Below are positions 6,931 through 7,464 of a DNA stretch of 7,464 bases, piece by piece. A program made the position numbers and the translations under genes. The notes under the pieces are model-generated. The model was given only the letters and a program-made list of their open reading frames with translations. It was not told the origin of the DNA and made no database searches. Source of the stretch: Gemmobacter sp. (GTDB lineage Bacteria > Pseudomonadota > Alphaproteobacteria > Rhodobacterales > Rhodobacteraceae); the NCBI GenBank assembly GCA_003509785.1, contig DOMY01000024.1:828-8291 (forward strand). The letters run 5' to 3'. Every line of letters starts with the position of its first letter. Positions within the stretch are counted from its first letter, which is position 1.

Positions 6931-7401
6931 ATGGAAAAGATCCCGATGACCCGCGCGGGTTTTCACGCGCTGGAAGACGAATTGAAGACGCTGAAATCGG
7001 TGGAACGCCCGGCCGTGATCCGTGCGATTGCCGAAGCGCGCGAGCTGGGCGATCTGTCGGAAAATGCCGAATACCATTCTGCCCGCGAAAAGCAGAGCTT
7101 CATCGAAGGCCGCATCAAAGAGCTGGAGGCGATCCTGTCGCTGGCCGAGGTGATCGACCCGTCGAAACTCTCCGGCTCGATCAAGTTCGGCGCCACCGTC
7201 ACGCTGGTGGATGAAGATACCGACGAACAGAAAACCTATACCATCGTGGGCGAGGTCGAGGCCGATCTGGAACGCGGCCTGCTGAACATCAAGTCGCCCC
7301 TTGCCCGCGCCCTGATCGGCAAGGACGAAGGCGACAGCGTCGAGGTGAAAACCCCCGGCGGTGATCGCAGCTACGAAGTGCTTGGCATCCGTTTCGCCTG
7401 A
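6931..7401 (+). CDS. greA: Transcription elongation factor GreA
   Basis: This 156-residue factor enters the RNA polymerase secondary channel and triggers cleavage of backtracked RNA, rescuing stalled complexes. The N-terminal coiled-coil hairpin spans roughly residues 1-75, opening MEKIPMTRAGFHALEDEL. Its tip, ELGDLSENAEYHSAREKQ, carries the two acidic residues Asp41 and Glu44 that bind the catalytic Mg. The C-terminal FKBP-like domain follows, with FGATVTLVDEDT and the conserved end SPLARALIGKDEGDSVEVKTPGG. Length fits GreA (about 158). The start matches the usual M-x-K-x-P-M-T N-terminus and has AGGGAAAAGG just upstream. The reading frame stays open far upstream, but that extension has no family resemblance and crosses the terminator. 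Expression is probably attenuated by the terminator placed 13 bases before the ATG. The gene is divergent from ETF-QO. Confidence 0.97.
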   Translation: MEKIPMTRAGFHALEDELKTLKSVERPAVIRAIAEARELGDLSENAEYHSAREKQSFIEGRIKELEAILSLAEVIDPSKLSGSIKFGATVTLVDEDTDEQKTYTIVGEVEADLERGLLNIKSPLARALIGKDEGDSVEVKTPGGDRSYEVLGIRFA

Positions 7402-7408
7402 TCCTGAC

Positions 7409-7464
7409 ATGCCGATGGATGCGCCCCAGGATTCCCCGCTTTCCCCGGCCCCCGGCCGCCACAC
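7409..7464 (+). CDS. Possible start of a gene after greA, cut by the window end
   Basis: An ATG seven bases after the greA stop opens a frame (MPMDAPQDSPLSPAPGRH) that runs off the end of the window; a second in-frame ATG lies two codons later. The spacing would suit an operon with greA. There is no clear Shine-Dalgarno and the 18 visible residues are a low-complexity, Pro-rich start with no recognisable domain. The frame could equally be chance in GC-rich sequence. Confidence 0.25.
   Translation, partial: MPMDAPQDSPLSPAPGRH

Noticed and set aside
6916..7464. A minus-strand open frame across greA to the window end
   Set aside because: It is the mirror of greA codons, with no domain and no ribosome site.

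Overview
The window is ordinary high-GC chromosome from an alphaproteobacterium, most likely a member of the Rhodobacteraceae (Rhodobacter, Gemmobacter or Paracoccus-like). The grounds are strong G/C bias at third codon positions, the protein sequences of the polyprenyl synthase and GreA, and a gene order that I recognise from memory as typical of the group. The species cannot be named from the sequence alone. I see no phage, transposon, CRISPR, tRNA or rRNA sequence and no new defence or biosynthetic system.

Layout, left to right. (1) 26-1263, minus strand: a DUF2007 protein overlaps a TrmN6-like methyltransferase by four bases, and a small coiled-coil DUF465/YdcH-type protein follows about 100 bases further on. 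(2) 1318-2319, plus strand: a long-chain polyprenyl diphosphate synthase (ispB) that diverges from the DUF2007 gene across only 54 bases. (3) 2312-6637, minus strand: ETF-ubiquinone oxidoreductase, then an exported TPR protein, then ispE. IspE converges on ispB with an 8-base tail-to-tail overlap that is itself a palindrome. Two tandem hairpins and a candidate promoter separate the ETF-QO gene from the TPR-ispE pair. (4) 6638-6930: a 293-base divergent intergenic region holding a perfect inverted repeat and a very strong intrinsic terminator placed only 13 bases before the greA start codon. (5) 6931-7401, plus strand: greA, followed by what may be the first codons of another gene at the window edge.

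How the genes relate. IspE (fourth step of the MEP pathway, producing isoprenoid precursors) and IspB (making the ubiquinone side chain) belong to the same metabolic stream. ETF-QO reduces ubiquinone with electrons from fatty-acid and amino-acid oxidation, so three of the genes touch quinone metabolism. Whether this is functional clustering or chance is inference. The TPR protein carries a signal peptide and so acts outside the cytoplasm. DUF2007, the methyltransferase and GreA are housekeeping genes.

The most notable non-coding feature is the terminator inside the greA leader, which resembles the attenuating leader known from Escherichia coli greA. Next come the palindromic ispB/ispE overlap and the short palindromes in the two divergent intergenic regions.
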